64,000 nt of DNA from Myroides fluvii (lineage in GTDB: Bacteria > Bacteroidota > Bacteroidia > Flavobacteriales > Flavobacteriaceae): NCBI RefSeq assembly GCF_009792295.1, contig NZ_CP039934.1, positions 326,001 through 390,000 of the forward strand, given 5' to 3'. The notes below the pieces were generated by a model. It saw nothing but the letters and a program-made list of their open reading frames with translations. It was not told the origin of the DNA and ran no database searches. Made by a program: the position numbers and the translations under genes. Below, piece after piece: positions 18,301-28,037 of the stretch (positions are counted from its first letter, which is position 1; each line of letters starts with the position of its first letter).

Positions 18301-19249
18301 AATGTTAGTGGTGATGATGTATTAATATTAATACCTCTACCCTCACATATTGCGTCGTGACAATACTGCATAGCAATATAGGCACGATTCTCTATTAAGT
18401 GGGGACTTAAGATAATAGATGCTCGCCTATTACTACTTTTTTTACTTTCGTTTAAAGCGTGACAAAATTATTATTTATTTTTTAGATTAACATATTATTT
18501 AACACTACAAAATGAGATTTACATATTCTTCACCTATTCGCATTTTACTTCTTATAATAATTAAATTATCAAGACAAAACACTTAAAGTTACTAAACATA
18601 TCCAGCAAATTATTCAGATTATCATATTAATTTATCGCCATTTAATACAATAAACACAATTGATTATCCAATTAACTGCTTATTTACTTCTAGCCTTCCA
18701 CTTGTTTCCAACATTTTTATATCGAGTAAACAACATAAAAGCAAGGGTACAAATCATCTAGGCATCAAAATCTCATTTCATCTATACATTAGACTAGAAC
18801 ACCCTAAAAAAGTCACATCCACATTGGTAATTTCAACAAAAAAAACCAAGAACAATTCATTGATTTATACAATAAAAAACACATCTATCAATAAAGAAAT
18901 TAAATAAAGCAAAACAAAACTTGTATAACGTTAAATTCAATACACATAACACAATTTTAAATTTTAATTTATCACTCCATTTTTCTGTAACTTTCTCTAT
19001 TTATCCCCACCCTTAATCCATATATTCTCAAATAGAGAACTACTTAATCTTGTTGGTTCAAAAGCGACACTGAGCAACTTGCTCTATTTTTTAACAGTCT
19101 ATTCTTTTATGGTGATTTTCAAATAAGCAAGCCTAACCCCATCTCAACTACATCCGTTCCTTGCGTAGCCTACTCTGAAATTTGTTGGTTGACCTTCAAA
19201 AAAAAATGCCCCAAAAAACTTGGAGCATCTTAAGGCATTTATAGTATGT
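18301..19249. other. 949-base AT-rich intergenic region, no gene seen
   Basis: Very AT-rich with frequent stops in all frames. The only patterns noticed are an 11-base inverted repeat, AAATGAGATTT (18510-18520) against AAATCTCATTT (18768-18778), and a possible -7 box for the 18300 gene (18463-18470). The right end carries the terminator of the lipoprotein gene. It could be the remains of deleted genes, but no homology is recognisable by eye. Confidence 0.6.
19197..19228 (-). terminator. terminator of the 19250 lipoprotein gene
   Basis: On the minus strand, ATGCTCCAA / TTGGGGCAT (one G-T pair) with loop GTTTT, followed by a T-run of nine. Confidence 0.85.
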
Positions 19250-20038
19250 TTACTGTGCTTCCTCTACAGGAGGGGCAGTAGCTTCGTTACTTTCTTCAGT
19301 ACTTAAGACATTTAATGGATCATAACTTTTAACTTCCCATGTAGGATCTGTCAAATCAATATAGAAGTAATTGACATTGTCATTTTTATCGAAAGCTCCA
19401 TTTTTATTGATATCTTCAATTGTTCTAAAATACAATCGATTTTGCACATCAATTACGGTCCAGTCCAATAATTCTTGTAAATAAGGGCTTAGTTTCTTGA
19501 ATTCTTTACCACTACCTCTACTGATATACAGTGTTTTAATATCATTCGAATCAATTTTACCATCGCGATTCGTATCGGCATCAAAGACATTATATACTAA
19601 AATATTTTTCTTTAATTTTTCTGCTATGACATTCAAATACACCACAGATTGAATTTGAATTTTTTTATTTGTCAACGGCCTAATCTCTAGAGAATCCTTA
19701 TGCTGAAACATTAAGTTTTCTAAATACCCCGTAATTTCGAATGGCACATAATTGGATACCGTATAAGAAAATTGACTAACCTTACTTGTACCGTATTTAC
19801 TTGGACTTGTATACACTCTTACTTCACCAACAGGGTGAATTAAATAGGAAGAGCTACCGACAACCAAAGGCAAATCAGCAATTCTGATATCTTCTGTTTT
19901 TTCTTTTACCGCTTCTTGTTGTTCTTGTGTTTCTACCTCGTCTTTGTAGATCACTTTTGGTTTTTCTTCTTGTCCTTTACAAGAGAAAAACAACACAGCG
20001 GAAAAAACACTTACTACGAAACCTAATTTTGTTTTCAT
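19250..20038 (-). CDS. lipoprotein with two calcium-binding-like loops
   Basis: 262 residues from the ATG at 20038; a GTG at 20047 is in frame but would leave almost no leader after the -7 box at 20059-20066. A lipoprotein signal ends in LFFSCKGQ, so Cys is probably lipidated. The mature part carries two acidic loops of the EF-hand/dockerin form DxNxDGxxDxxD: DTNRDGKIDSND near residue 160 and DINKNGAFDKND near 218. Most of the chain looks beta-rich. I do not recognise the family. Calcium binding is inferred from the loops. It lies downstream of the M23/TonB-receptor pair on the same strand, with its own promoter. Confidence 0.65.
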   Translation of the reverse strand: MKTKLGFVVSVFSAVLFFSCKGQEEKPKVIYKDEVETQEQQEAVKEKTEDIRIADLPLVVGSSSYLIHPVGEVRVYTSPSKYGTSKVSQFSYTVSNYVPFEITGYLENLMFQHKDSLEIRPLTNKKIQIQSVVYLNVIAEKLKKNILVYNVFDADTNRDGKIDSNDIKTLYISRGSGKEFKKLSPYLQELLDWTVIDVQNRLYFRTIEDINKNGAFDKNDNVNYFYIDLTDPTWEVKSYDPLNVLSTEESNEATAPPVEEAQ

Positions 20039-20058
20039 TCTTTTCACTATTGATGATT

Positions 20059-20066
20059 CAAAGATA
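20059..20066 (-). promoter_or_regulatory. TAnnTTTG -7 box for the lipoprotein gene
   Basis: TATCTTTG on the minus strand, 20 bases upstream of the ATG at 20038. This spacing argues against the GTG start at 20047. Confidence 0.6.
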
Positions 20067-20094
20067 CGTTTTTTACGAATGCTCTACGAAAAAA

Positions 20095-22611
20095 TTAAAA
20101 CGTTAGCGCTACTTTAATATTAAGTGTTCTTTGCGTCATATAATTCGGTATTGCATATTCTTTATTGCTACTGATATCTCTCATCCACGTATTGGTAATG
20201 GCGTTATCAAAATCGAATACGTTATACACCTCTACCCCGACTTGTAGCTGATCGATGCCCTGGAGCCAACTGCGATTCTGTCCGATGTTTTTGTCTTTGA
20301 AAACGTAATTAAATCCCAAATCTGCACGTTTGTAATCGCGCAATCTTCCTTGATACAAATACGGATCGACATAAGCAGGAGACCCCCCTGGAAGTCCAGT
20401 GCTATACACGGCATTGAGGTACAATCTCAGGTTGGGAATAGAAGGCACATAATCTTGAAACAACAACCCAAATTTTAGTCGTTGATCTGTTGGTCGAGCA
20501 ATGTATCCCTTGTTTTGGTAATTTTCTTCTGCTTTCATAAAACCAACGCTAACCCACGATTCGGTTCCCTCAATAAATTCACCATACAAGCGCATGTCAG
20601 CTCCATAAACATAAGCTTTCGCCTCGTTATTGGCCACATAGCGCATACGCACATTGTCTAAGGTATAAATATTAGCGTCTTGTATATTTTTGTAATATGC
20701 TTCAGAATGAAGACCAAAATTTCTCCCCCACATCTTAAAGCGATATTGATGTCCAAGTACGAATACCCAGGCTTTTTGCGCTTTTAAATCGGGATTTAAC
20801 TCCCCGTCAAATCCTCTATACTCCCGATAAGATGGTGGTTGTTGATAAAGTCCTAAGGCCAAAGAAAACAACATCTCTTTATCCCAATTACTCGGTTCAA
20901 AAGCAATTTGTGCTCTAGGACTCACCACTACTTTGCTCTTATCACTTTCAGACATCTTCCACCACTGCATGCGAGCACCAGCATTAAGAGTGATTTTTGC
21001 ATCCGTTGTATATAGGGCTTTATTCCATTCTCCATAGGCCATAAAGCGATTAATATCCACTGTATGTTGCGTTTGAAGTGCAGCATAAGGGTGTATCGCT
21101 GGCAAAACGTATCCCAATGAATCCATCAGTTCCCATTCGGACAAACGGTCTTTGATATTTTCTTTGGTATATTTTACTCCCCAATGAAGCGATGCGTCTG
21201 AATCTCTAAACAAAGCCTTTCCTTTTAGCTCGGCACTCAAAGCCAAAGCATCATAATTATTTCGGGCATGTAAAAATTGAGAAGCGATTCCTTTCTTTAC
21301 AGGAGCAGGTCTTTCGATATCCTTACCAAAAAGCGGATCAGCATCATATTCGGCTTGATCCACTAGTAAATAAGAGGCTTCTATGTCGTAATATTCTTTT
21401 TCTTGGGTGTGATAAGCAGAGAAAACAGCTTCTATTTTATTGTCGTCCTTCCATACATAAGAAGAAGTAAAAGCGCCAAACAACGAACTGTACTTATCTT
21501 CTTCTCTTCCGTCATATAGCACAGTTACATTGGATACACTATTATAAGCTCCAAAAGAAACATTGGCGCGGTTGGGCTCATATTTATAGTGATTCCCAGT
21601 CATATTTCCCAAAAAGCTAAAACTCCATTGCTCGTCTAATTTATAGTTCACAGATGTTTGTGCATCCATAAAAACAGGTTTATAATACCCATCGTCGTCG
21701 GAGCGATTCATCAACAATCGATTGTTGTGATAGCGCATGCCCATAACCGCTGTTAGTGCCTTGTCTTTCGATACTAAATCTACTGTAGCACCCGCACCTA
21801 AAAAACTCGCTTGCAAATAGGCTTTATTTTCGATCGGCTTGCGATAGGTAATATCTAAAACCGAAGACAGCTTATCGCCGTATCGCGCTTTAAATCCTCC
21901 AGCAGAAAAGGAAATATCTTCCACCATCGTCGGGTTTATAAAACTCAATCCCTCTTGTTTACCCGAACGCACTAAAACTGGACGATACATTTCAACTCCG
22001 TTAACATAGATGAGATTCTCGTCAAAACTTCCTCCTCTCACGTTATATTGGCTACTGAGTTCGTTGTTAGAATTCACACCTGCCAATGTAGTTAATCCCG
22101 TTTCTAAGCGATTACTTGTAGCAACTGCAGGTGTAATATCTGACAAATTCACGCTAGAGAGATCGCGTTCAAAACCCCCTTTAGGTGTCACAATTGTAAT
22201 ATTATCCAACACTTGCTCCTGTTTATTGGATTCTTCTTTCAGTACTTGGATTGTTTGTTCTTTGTTTTCACTTGTCCGTTTCAAACAATCAAAACGAACA
22301 AATTGAAACGAACCGTCTGTAAGATAGAAGGTTCCTGGATCCAAACAAAGAAGTGAATCTGGTATCGTTATATACACCTTTTCTACTTTTGGAATTTCCA
22401 ATTGAAAGCCCCCTTCCTCATCAGTCAAAACCTCTCCAATTGCGCCTAGTTTTTCCTCGCGTGTTCCTTGATAAACCGTAATGGTCACCTTGGGAATTCC
22501 CTTTTGATTTTCATTATTCACAACCTTACCTCTCAATACGACAAGCTCTTGAGCATATAGACATACGCTCAATAAACAAACAAGTAGTGTAATTCCCAAT
22601 CGGTGTATCAT
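20095..22611 (-). CDS. TonB-dependent receptor
   Basis: 838 residues. Outer-membrane active-transport barrel with a signal peptide (GITLLVCLLSVCLYAQE), an N-terminal carboxypeptidase-regulatory-like beta-sandwich (about 25-95), a plug domain (about 145-255, with SSQYNVRGGSFDENLIYVNG and GGFKARYGDKLSSVLDI), and a 22-strand barrel ending in TLNIKVALTF with terminal Phe. The substrate is unknown. The gene begins three bases after the stop of an M23 peptidase gene, so the two are co-transcribed and may cooperate in envelope work. No SusD partner is present, which argues against a SusCD-type glycan importer. Confidence 0.92.
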   Translation of the reverse strand: MIHRLGITLLVCLLSVCLYAQELVVLRGKVVNNENQKGIPKVTITVYQGTREEKLGAIGEVLTDEEGGFQLEIPKVEKVYITIPDSLLCLDPGTFYLTDGSFQFVRFDCLKRTSENKEQTIQVLKEESNKQEQVLDNITIVTPKGGFERDLSSVNLSDITPAVATSNRLETGLTTLAGVNSNNELSSQYNVRGGSFDENLIYVNGVEMYRPVLVRSGKQEGLSFINPTMVEDISFSAGGFKARYGDKLSSVLDITYRKPIENKAYLQASFLGAGATVDLVSKDKALTAVMGMRYHNNRLLMNRSDDDGYYKPVFMDAQTSVNYKLDEQWSFSFLGNMTGNHYKYEPNRANVSFGAYNSVSNVTVLYDGREEDKYSSLFGAFTSSYVWKDDNKIEAVFSAYHTQEKEYYDIEASYLLVDQAEYDADPLFGKDIERPAPVKKGIASQFLHARNNYDALALSAELKGKALFRDSDASLHWGVKYTKENIKDRLSEWELMDSLGYVLPAIHPYAALQTQHTVDINRFMAYGEWNKALYTTDAKITLNAGARMQWWKMSESDKSKVVVSPRAQIAFEPSNWDKEMLFSLALGLYQQPPSYREYRGFDGELNPDLKAQKAWVFVLGHQYRFKMWGRNFGLHSEAYYKNIQDANIYTLDNVRMRYVANNEAKAYVYGADMRLYGEFIEGTESWVSVGFMKAEENYQNKGYIARPTDQRLKFGLLFQDYVPSIPNLRLYLNAVYSTGLPGGSPAYVDPYLYQGRLRDYKRADLGFNYVFKDKNIGQNRSWLQGIDQLQVGVEVYNVFDFDNAITNTWMRDISSNKEYAIPNYMTQRTLNIKVALTF

Positions 22612-22614
22612 CTG

Positions 22615-24321
22615 TTATTTTCTAAAAAAATGTGTGGTATAAGTCGCTTCGTTATTCATGTTATCCGTCACTTTGATAATCACGTCATTGCGACCAGAAA
22701 CAACGACTCCATCGCGGAATAAATGTACTATTTTTTTTGTTTTATAATCGTAGTCCAACAACATCCATTTTCCGTTGATACTTCCTTCAATTTTATCAAT
22801 TCCCGAATCGGCATCTTGAATTAAAAAAGAGATTTCCTTTGCATTGCTCAACCAGTCTCCTTCTTTGAAACTCGGTTGATAAATTTTAGGTGGTGTACGA
22901 TCAATTGCATAGGTATAATCGCCTAGTTTCTTCGTGTAAATAGTAAACAACTTTCCTTTTTTATGTGTTTTCACATAGGCTTTACTGCCATTTGGGCTAA
23001 GTTGAGCTAAATACGCTTTTTCCAACTCTGCGTCAGTTAATCCGAACCCACTCACATCAACCGTCAACGTCATATTCTTAAATCCAGCCACAACATCTTT
23101 GTGCAACGTTACCACTTTATCTTTGGCATTGAAAATAAATTGAAAATCACGGTAAAAAGCATTAGCGGGAATTGTCACCGTTGCAAAATCCTTTTCCAAT
23201 ATAAAATCCCTTGTCGACACGATATCGTAACGATCACCTTCTGTTACATCTATACTCTCTACTCGAGCGACAAAATCATCAGCATAGGCAACGGGAATTT
23301 CAATTGTCGTTTGATTGCCGTGATAATCCGAAGCCACAATTCGATAAATATAGCTTTCTCCAGGTTTAACTGTCAAAATCCCTTGATTGCCTTTATCTAC
23401 TTTCAACACAGAAAGTGGGTACGGAATTTCAACAAACATTTTTTGCACTTTCGCTTTGGTTTGTTTTACACGTCCGTAGTCTACCAAAGCATTGACAAAA
23501 CCGGTTTCGCTAAAGGAGAACGTATCAAATTGATAACTAAAACTCGGTGTTCCATTAATAAACGTTTCAAGCTTATAAACGCCATTTTTATTGGCATTAT
23601 TATTCGAGGTATCATGCATATCAATACCAAAGCTAATTTTTCCTTTGGCTGTAATAGGATCCACTGCCAAGACGCCATTGCGCATTTTGTAGGACAGTTG
23701 AATAGGATTGCTATTTTTGTTAATGGTTGCATCTGCTGAAATTGGATAGGCATAAACCGCATTAACTGTTGGAGCCTCTGTATCGAGAAGCATTTCTTTC
23801 ATCCCCTTGCTCAGAGGATTGATGATATTCTGCGTTTTCGTATCGCGGAATTCGTAGTGTAAATGTGGCCCACCTGAGCCACCTGTATTTCCGGTATAGG
23901 CAATAATATCCCCTTTTTTTACTGGAATTTCATTGCGTTTCGGATAGATTTCAATTTCAAATACGCGTTGTTTGTAATGGGTATCCAATACGCGTTGTGC
24001 AATTGTTCCTTCATAGCCATTTAAATGACCATAAACAGTAGTTATCCCATTGGGATGATCGATATACAAAGCCTTCCCATACCCCCAAGTCGATACTTTT
24101 ATTCTAGAAACATAGCCGTCTGCGGGTGCATAAACAGGCAAGCCAATACGTTGTTGCGTTTTTATATCCAATCCTGAGTGAAAATGACTTCCTCTTAATT
24201 CGCCAAAGTTACCCGAAGCGTGAATGGGTATATCTAAAGGGTTAGCAAACTCTATCGATTGCGATTGCCCAAAAGCAAACAAAGCAGAGCAAACAAAAAA
24301 ACCAGTGAAACGCTTTTTCAT
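22615..24321 (-). CDS. secreted M23-family metallopeptidase
   Basis: 568 residues from the ATG at 24321. A signal peptide (FTGFFVCSALFAFGQSQ) is followed directly by the LytM/M23 domain (about 25-170). The zinc ligands are His and Asp of RGSHFHSGLD and His of GPHLHYEF. The remaining 400 residues are beta-rich, Ig-like repeats of unknown role. M23 enzymes cut peptide crosslinks of peptidoglycan. The catalytic residues look intact, so activity is likely. The TonB-dependent receptor gene starts three bases after the stop, an unusual and tight coupling. Confidence 0.9.
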   Translation of the reverse strand: MKKRFTGFFVCSALFAFGQSQSIEFANPLDIPIHASGNFGELRGSHFHSGLDIKTQQRIGLPVYAPADGYVSRIKVSTWGYGKALYIDHPNGITTVYGHLNGYEGTIAQRVLDTHYKQRVFEIEIYPKRNEIPVKKGDIIAYTGNTGGSGGPHLHYEFRDTKTQNIINPLSKGMKEMLLDTEAPTVNAVYAYPISADATINKNSNPIQLSYKMRNGVLAVDPITAKGKISFGIDMHDTSNNNANKNGVYKLETFINGTPSFSYQFDTFSFSETGFVNALVDYGRVKQTKAKVQKMFVEIPYPLSVLKVDKGNQGILTVKPGESYIYRIVASDYHGNQTTIEIPVAYADDFVARVESIDVTEGDRYDIVSTRDFILEKDFATVTIPANAFYRDFQFIFNAKDKVVTLHKDVVAGFKNMTLTVDVSGFGLTDAELEKAYLAQLSPNGSKAYVKTHKKGKLFTIYTKKLGDYTYAIDRTPPKIYQPSFKEGDWLSNAKEISFLIQDADSGIDKIEGSINGKWMLLDYDYKTKKIVHLFRDGVVVSGRNDVIIKVTDNMNNEATYTTHFFRK

Positions 24322-24663
24322 AATGTACAATTTATTGCTAAAATAAAGAATAATCTAAAATTCGCGCCTCCTTTTCCACAAAACCTCAGATTAACCGCGT
24401 CCGTACTCTATCAAAAATCCATCAAATAAAGCTAGTTTCCTCCTATAGTTCTGAAAATGTGTGGTCATAACTTTACTTTATCAAGCCTTTAAAAATAAAA
24501 CAAGAATTATTAAACATTTCACTCCTAAAAACAGTGAATACATTCCTTAGTTAGTTATTAAACAATTTCCTATCCATTCACGCGAACTTTTCACAGAAAA
24601 TATTTTAAAATCTAAATACTAATTGTAACTTTGTAAAAGAATAGTGAATATTTATTTTGTGAC
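24322..24663. other. divergent intergenic region
   Basis: 342 bases between the M23 gene and the coiled-coil/zapA operon. AT-rich. The only convincing signal is a -7 box at 24626 for the rightward operon; no structure or small ORF is supported. Confidence 0.6.
24626..24633 (+). promoter_or_regulatory. TAnnTTTG -7 box for the coiled-coil/zapA operon
   Basis: TAACTTTG lies 30 bases before the ATG at 24664. Confidence 0.55.
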
Positions 24664-24954
24664 ATGAGTGAACTAACGGACATAATTAATGCATTGGAAG
24701 TAAAGTTTGCAAAACTTGTACAGCGATTAGATCAATTGGAAGCGGAGAACAACAAGCTAAAACAAAATTTAATTGAGGCACAGCAAGAAATTCAACAAAA
24801 TGAGAGTCAATTGGACGACATTTACAAAAAGTATGAATCTCTTCAATTAGCCAATTCACTATTGGGCAGTGACGAAGGAAGAAAAGATACGAAACTCAAG
24901 ATAAATTCATTGATAAGAGAGATTGACAATTGTATCGCTCAACTCAGTAAATAA
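24664..24954 (+). CDS. small coiled-coil protein preceding zapA (ZapB-like in form)
   Basis: 96 residues with heptad-like Leu/Ile spacing over almost the whole length (LEVKFAKLVQRLDQLEAE, then LIEAQQEIQQNESQLDDIYK), predicting a coiled coil with no TM or signal. It sits eight bases before zapA in the same operon, which suggests a role in cell division, perhaps as a partner of ZapA in the way ZapB is in Enterobacteria. No sequence homology to ZapB can be claimed by eye; this is inference from size, shape and position. Confidence 0.6.
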   Translation: MSELTDIINALEVKFAKLVQRLDQLEAENNKLKQNLIEAQQEIQQNESQLDDIYKKYESLQLANSLLGSDEGRKDTKLKINSLIREIDNCIAQLSK

Positions 24955-24962
24955 AGCTAGCT

Positions 24963-25262
24963 ATGAGTCAAAATGAACAACTAAAAATCAAGATATCGAT
25001 AGCTGATCGCGTATATCCGTTAACGGTTACCTATGCACAAGAAGAGGCATTGCGTTCAGCATCAAAGAAGATTGATATCATGATTACTCAGTTTGAGGAT
25101 AGCTATGCGGTACGAGATAAGCAAGATGTTTTGGCGATGTGTGCTTTACAATTGGCATCACAAACGGAACAGAAAACGATTGATAAGTCTGAGAATTACA
25201 ACAAAGCTGTTGACCGATTAGTTCGATTGGATGAAGCCTTGGATCGTATACTTTCTAAATAA
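24963..25262 (+). CDS. zapA: cell division protein ZapA
   Basis: 99 residues, standard ZapA length. The N-terminal beta-hairpin (LKIKISIADRVYPLTVTYAQ) is followed by EEALRSASKKIDIMITQFED and a C-terminal helix that forms the coiled-coil tetramer. ZapA crosslinks FtsZ filaments at midcell. The order coiled-coil gene, zapA, 6S RNA, rny is in line with the zapA-ssrS linkage known from other bacteria. Good match. Confidence 0.88.
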   Translation: MSQNEQLKIKISIADRVYPLTVTYAQEEALRSASKKIDIMITQFEDSYAVRDKQDVLAMCALQLASQTEQKTIDKSENYNKAVDRLVRLDEALDRILSK

Positions 25263-25290
25263 AACGTTCTTATTTAAAGGAAAAAACTAA

Positions 25291-25466
25291 AAAAGATACT
25301 GCTCACATTAGTAAACCGTTTTGATAAACTCAACACTAACAAATTAAAATGGGTGAATCATTGCTACTAAAGCATGCTGCATTTATGCAGATCCTTGAAC
25401 AGCAAGCTAACCCAAAACTTGTTTAAATCAGAGTTTATGCAACTCTACTGATGTGGGCTTTTTTTT
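25291..25466 (+). ncRNA. ssrS: 6S RNA (Flavobacteria-type, ssrS)
   Basis: No coding gene fills the gap between zapA and rny. GCTCACATTAGTA (25301-25313) can pair with TACTGATGTGGGC (25446-25458) over 13 positions including G-U pairs, closing a long rod-like RNA of about 160 bases, and a run of eight T follows at once. A long closing stem around a large, mostly unpaired central loop, placed directly after zapA, is the hallmark of 6S RNA, which mimics an open promoter and binds RNA polymerase. The exact 5' end is not determined. The 6S-Flavo assignment is from memory of the family, not a search. Confidence 0.75.
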
Positions 25467-25485
25467 ATATAATTATAAAACACAT

Positions 25486-27048
25486 ATGGATATACTATTT
25501 ATTGTTGGAGGAGTTTTGGTAGGTGCAAGCATAGGTTTTGCCATCGCAAAATACCTAGAAAAAAACCATGCTTCATCTGTTTTACAAAACGCTAATAATG
25601 AAGCTAAAACAATTATACGCGACGCAAAGACAGAAGGAGAATCTACTAAAAAGGAGAAAATTCTTCAAGCAAAGGAGAAATTTATTGAGCTAAAAGCGGA
25701 GCATGAGCAAGTTATTTTATCGCGTGATAAAAAGATAGCGGAGGCAGAAAAGAGAACGAGAGATAAAGAATCTCAAATTTCCAATGAATTATCTAAAGCC
25801 AAGAAGGCGGCTGAAGAAAGCGAAAAAATCATCAAAGATTACGATGTTAAGCTTGAACTTATCGAGAAAAAACAAGAGGAAGTTGATCGCTTACACCGCA
25901 CGCAAGTGGAGCAATTAGAGATTATCTCTGGTTTAACGGCTGATGAGGCGAAAAATCAAATCATTGAAAGCCTTAAAACAGAAGCGAAAGCAGATGCGAT
26001 GTCGTATATTCAAGATACGATTGAGGAGGCTAAATTAACGGCTCAACAAGAGGCGAAAAAAATCATCATCAGCACGATTCAACGTGTAGGAACAGAAGAG
26101 GCAGTAGAGAACTGTGTATCGGTATTCAACATTGAATCGGATGATGTAAAAGGGCGTATTATTGGTCGTGAAGGACGAAATATTAGAGCAATTGAAGCTG
26201 CTACTGGAGTGGAAATCATCGTTGATGACACCCCTGAAGCAATCATCCTTTCTTGCTTTGACCCTGTAAGACGTGAAATTGCACGTTTATCACTACACCG
26301 TTTAGTAACTGACGGACGTATTCACCCTGCTCGTATTGAAGAGGTTGTTGCTAAGACAACAAAGCAAATTGAGGAGGAAATCATTGAAATTGGAAAGAGA
26401 ACCGTTATCGATTTAGGAATTCACGGGTTACACCCAGAATTGATTAAAATCGTTGGTCGTATGAAATATAGATCGTCTTACGGTCAAAACTTATTACAAC
26501 ACTCGCGTGAGGTAGCTAAATTATGTGGTTTAATGGCTGCAGAATTAGGTTTAAACGTCAAATTAGCCAAACGCGCAGGATTACTTCACGATATTGGTAA
26601 AGTACCTGAAACAGAAAGCGAATTACCACACGCAATTTTAGGTATGCAATGGGCGGAGAAATATGGTGAAAAACCAGAAGTTTGCAACGCTATTGGAGCG
26701 CATCACGATGAAATTGAAATGACAACCTTAATTGCACCAATTATCCAAGTGTGTGATGCTATTTCTGGAGCGAGACCTGGAGCGAGAAGACAAGTATTGG
26801 ATTCTTATATTCAGCGTTTAAAAGACCTAGAAGGTATTGCCAATGAATTTGGTGGAGTTAAAAACTCGTACGCAATTCAGGCAGGTAGAGAATTACGTGT
26901 AATCGTTGAAAGTGAAAAAGTTTCCGACGAAATGGCAGCTACTTTATCTTTTGATATTTCGCAAAAAATTCAAACAGAAATGACATATCCTGGTCAAGTA
27001 AAAATTACAGTAATCAGAGAAACTAGAGCAATCAACATTGCTAAATAG
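25486..27048 (+). CDS. rny: ribonuclease Y
   Basis: 520 residues from the ATG at 25486 ([20 protein letters not shown]); upstream in-frame codons overlap the 6S terminator and are excluded. RNase Y is a membrane-anchored endoribonuclease that starts mRNA decay. It has an N-terminal TM helix (about 3-20), a long charged coiled coil (about 25-185), a KH domain (near 210-270, with [19 protein letters not shown]) and an HD domain ([22 protein letters not shown]) with intact metal ligands. It follows the 6S RNA gene and ends at a shared bidirectional terminator. Confidence 0.96.
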   Translation: MDILFIVGGVLVGASIGFAIAKYLEKNHASSVLQNANNEAKTIIRDAKTEGESTKKEKILQAKEKFIELKAEHEQVILSRDKKIAEAEKRTRDKESQISNELSKAKKAAEESEKIIKDYDVKLELIEKKQEEVDRLHRTQVEQLEIISGLTADEAKNQIIESLKTEAKADAMSYIQDTIEEAKLTAQQEAKKIIISTIQRVGTEEAVENCVSVFNIESDDVKGRIIGREGRNIRAIEAATGVEIIVDDTPEAIILSCFDPVRREIARLSLHRLVTDGRIHPARIEEVVAKTTKQIEEEIIEIGKRTVIDLGIHGLHPELIKIVGRMKYRSSYGQNLLQHSREVAKLCGLMAAELGLNVKLAKRAGLLHDIGKVPETESELPHAILGMQWAEKYGEKPEVCNAIGAHHDEIEMTTLIAPIIQVCDAISGARPGARRQVLDSYIQRLKDLEGIANEFGGVKNSYAIQAGRELRVIVESEKVSDEMAATLSFDISQKIQTEMTYPGQVKITVIRETRAINIAK

Positions 27049-27062
27049 GACTGAAATACTCA

Positions 27063-27100
27063 TAAAAAAAAGCGTTATAGTTGACTATAACGCTTTTTTT
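27063..27100. terminator. bidirectional terminator between rny and xerD
   Basis: AGCGTTATAGT / ACTATAACGCT with a two-base loop and A/T runs on both sides. It reaches into the xerD stop codon. Confidence 0.88.
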
Positions 27101-28016
27101 ATGGCTTCTTTATACTTCTAGGATGATATTGATCCATCACTCCTTTCAACTTCTCTCTACTGATATGCGTGTAGATTTCTGTAGTTAAAATCGATTCATG
27201 TCCCAACATCAATTGAATCATGCGAATATCGGCTCCATTTTCTAAAAGATACGTTGCAAAGGAATGTCGAAAACTATGTGGACTAATATTTTTTTGAATA
27301 TTGACTTTTTTTGCTGCCTGTTTGACAATCGTAAAAATCATGGCTCGCGTTAAACGCCCCCCTCTGCGATTTAAAAACACAACATCACTATCCTCTTTTT
27401 TTACCTGCATGTGGTTGCGAATGGTTTCTTTATATAAAGTAATAAATCGCATCGTATCTGGATCAATAGGCACAAAGCGATGCTTGCTCCCCTTCCCTAT
27501 TACGCGAATGAACCCTTCTTCAAAAAAGAGATCACTCAGGCGCAAATTGACTAATTCACTCACGCGCAACCCACAACTATACAAGAGCTCCAGCATCACC
27601 TTATTTCGGTAACCTTCATTCACAGACAGATCAAAGGTTTCAATCATAGCATCAATCTCCTCCATCGCTAACACTTCGGGAAGTTTTCGCCCTAACTTGG
27701 GAACTTCCAATAAATCGGTAGGTGCTTTTTCAATCTGTCCATCGACAATTAAAAAAGTAAAAAAACTCTTTAAACCTGAGATAATACGCGCCTGCGAAGT
27801 TGGCGCCAAGAGTGTTGAAATTTGATATACAAATTCATTGATGTGTTCTGGCGTAACCGCTTGTGGGGTTACTACGATTTCACTGTGGTTTAAAAATTGA
27901 ACAAATTTCATCAAATCCAATTCATAGCTTTCGATAGAATTCTCTGCTAGCCCTCGTTCTAATTTCAAATAATGGATATACGATTGCAGGGTAATCTGCC
28001 AACTTTTACTACTCAT
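27099..28016 (-). CDS. xerD: site-specific tyrosine recombinase XerD-type
   Basis: 305 residues from the ATG at 28016. The upstream in-frame codons overlap the promoter box at 28038 and are unlikely to be translated. It has an N-terminal SAM-like core-binding domain (about 10-95) and a C-terminal catalytic domain with the tyrosine-recombinase set: Arg in YSCGLRVSELVNL, Lys in GKGSKHRFVPI, HSFRHSFATYL, LGHESILTTEIYTHIS with the nucleophile Tyr. It resolves chromosome dimers at dif with its partner and FtsK; an ftsK gene lies at 55.9 kb. There are no signs of a mobile island, so the housekeeping role is favoured. Confidence 0.9.
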   Translation of the reverse strand: MSSKSWQITLQSYIHYLKLERGLAENSIESYELDLMKFVQFLNHSEIVVTPQAVTPEHINEFVYQISTLLAPTSQARIISGLKSFFTFLIVDGQIEKAPTDLLEVPKLGRKLPEVLAMEEIDAMIETFDLSVNEGYRNKVMLELLYSCGLRVSELVNLRLSDLFFEEGFIRVIGKGSKHRFVPIDPDTMRFITLYKETIRNHMQVKKEDSDVVFLNRRGGRLTRAMIFTIVKQAAKKVNIQKNISPHSFRHSFATYLLENGADIRMIQLMLGHESILTTEIYTHISREKLKGVMDQYHPRSIKKP

Positions 28017-28037
28017 TTTCTCTTGATTCGTTTCATT

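Noticed and set aside
18510..18778. Possible insertion element bounded by an 11-base inverted repeat
   Set aside because: No ORF between the arms and no target duplication; in such AT-rich DNA an 11-base match can be chance.
23101..23739. 212-codon frame on the plus strand
   Set aside because: Entirely antisense to the M23 peptidase gene, whose protein sequence is clearly real.
25453..25485. N-terminal extension of rny by 11 codons
   Set aside because: These codons lie in the terminator T-run of the 6S RNA; the ATG at 25486 gives the expected membrane anchor.
27099..28016. Tyrosine recombinase as mark of a mobile island
   Set aside because: It has the XerD length and motifs, neighbours rny with a shared terminator, and has no att-like repeats around it.
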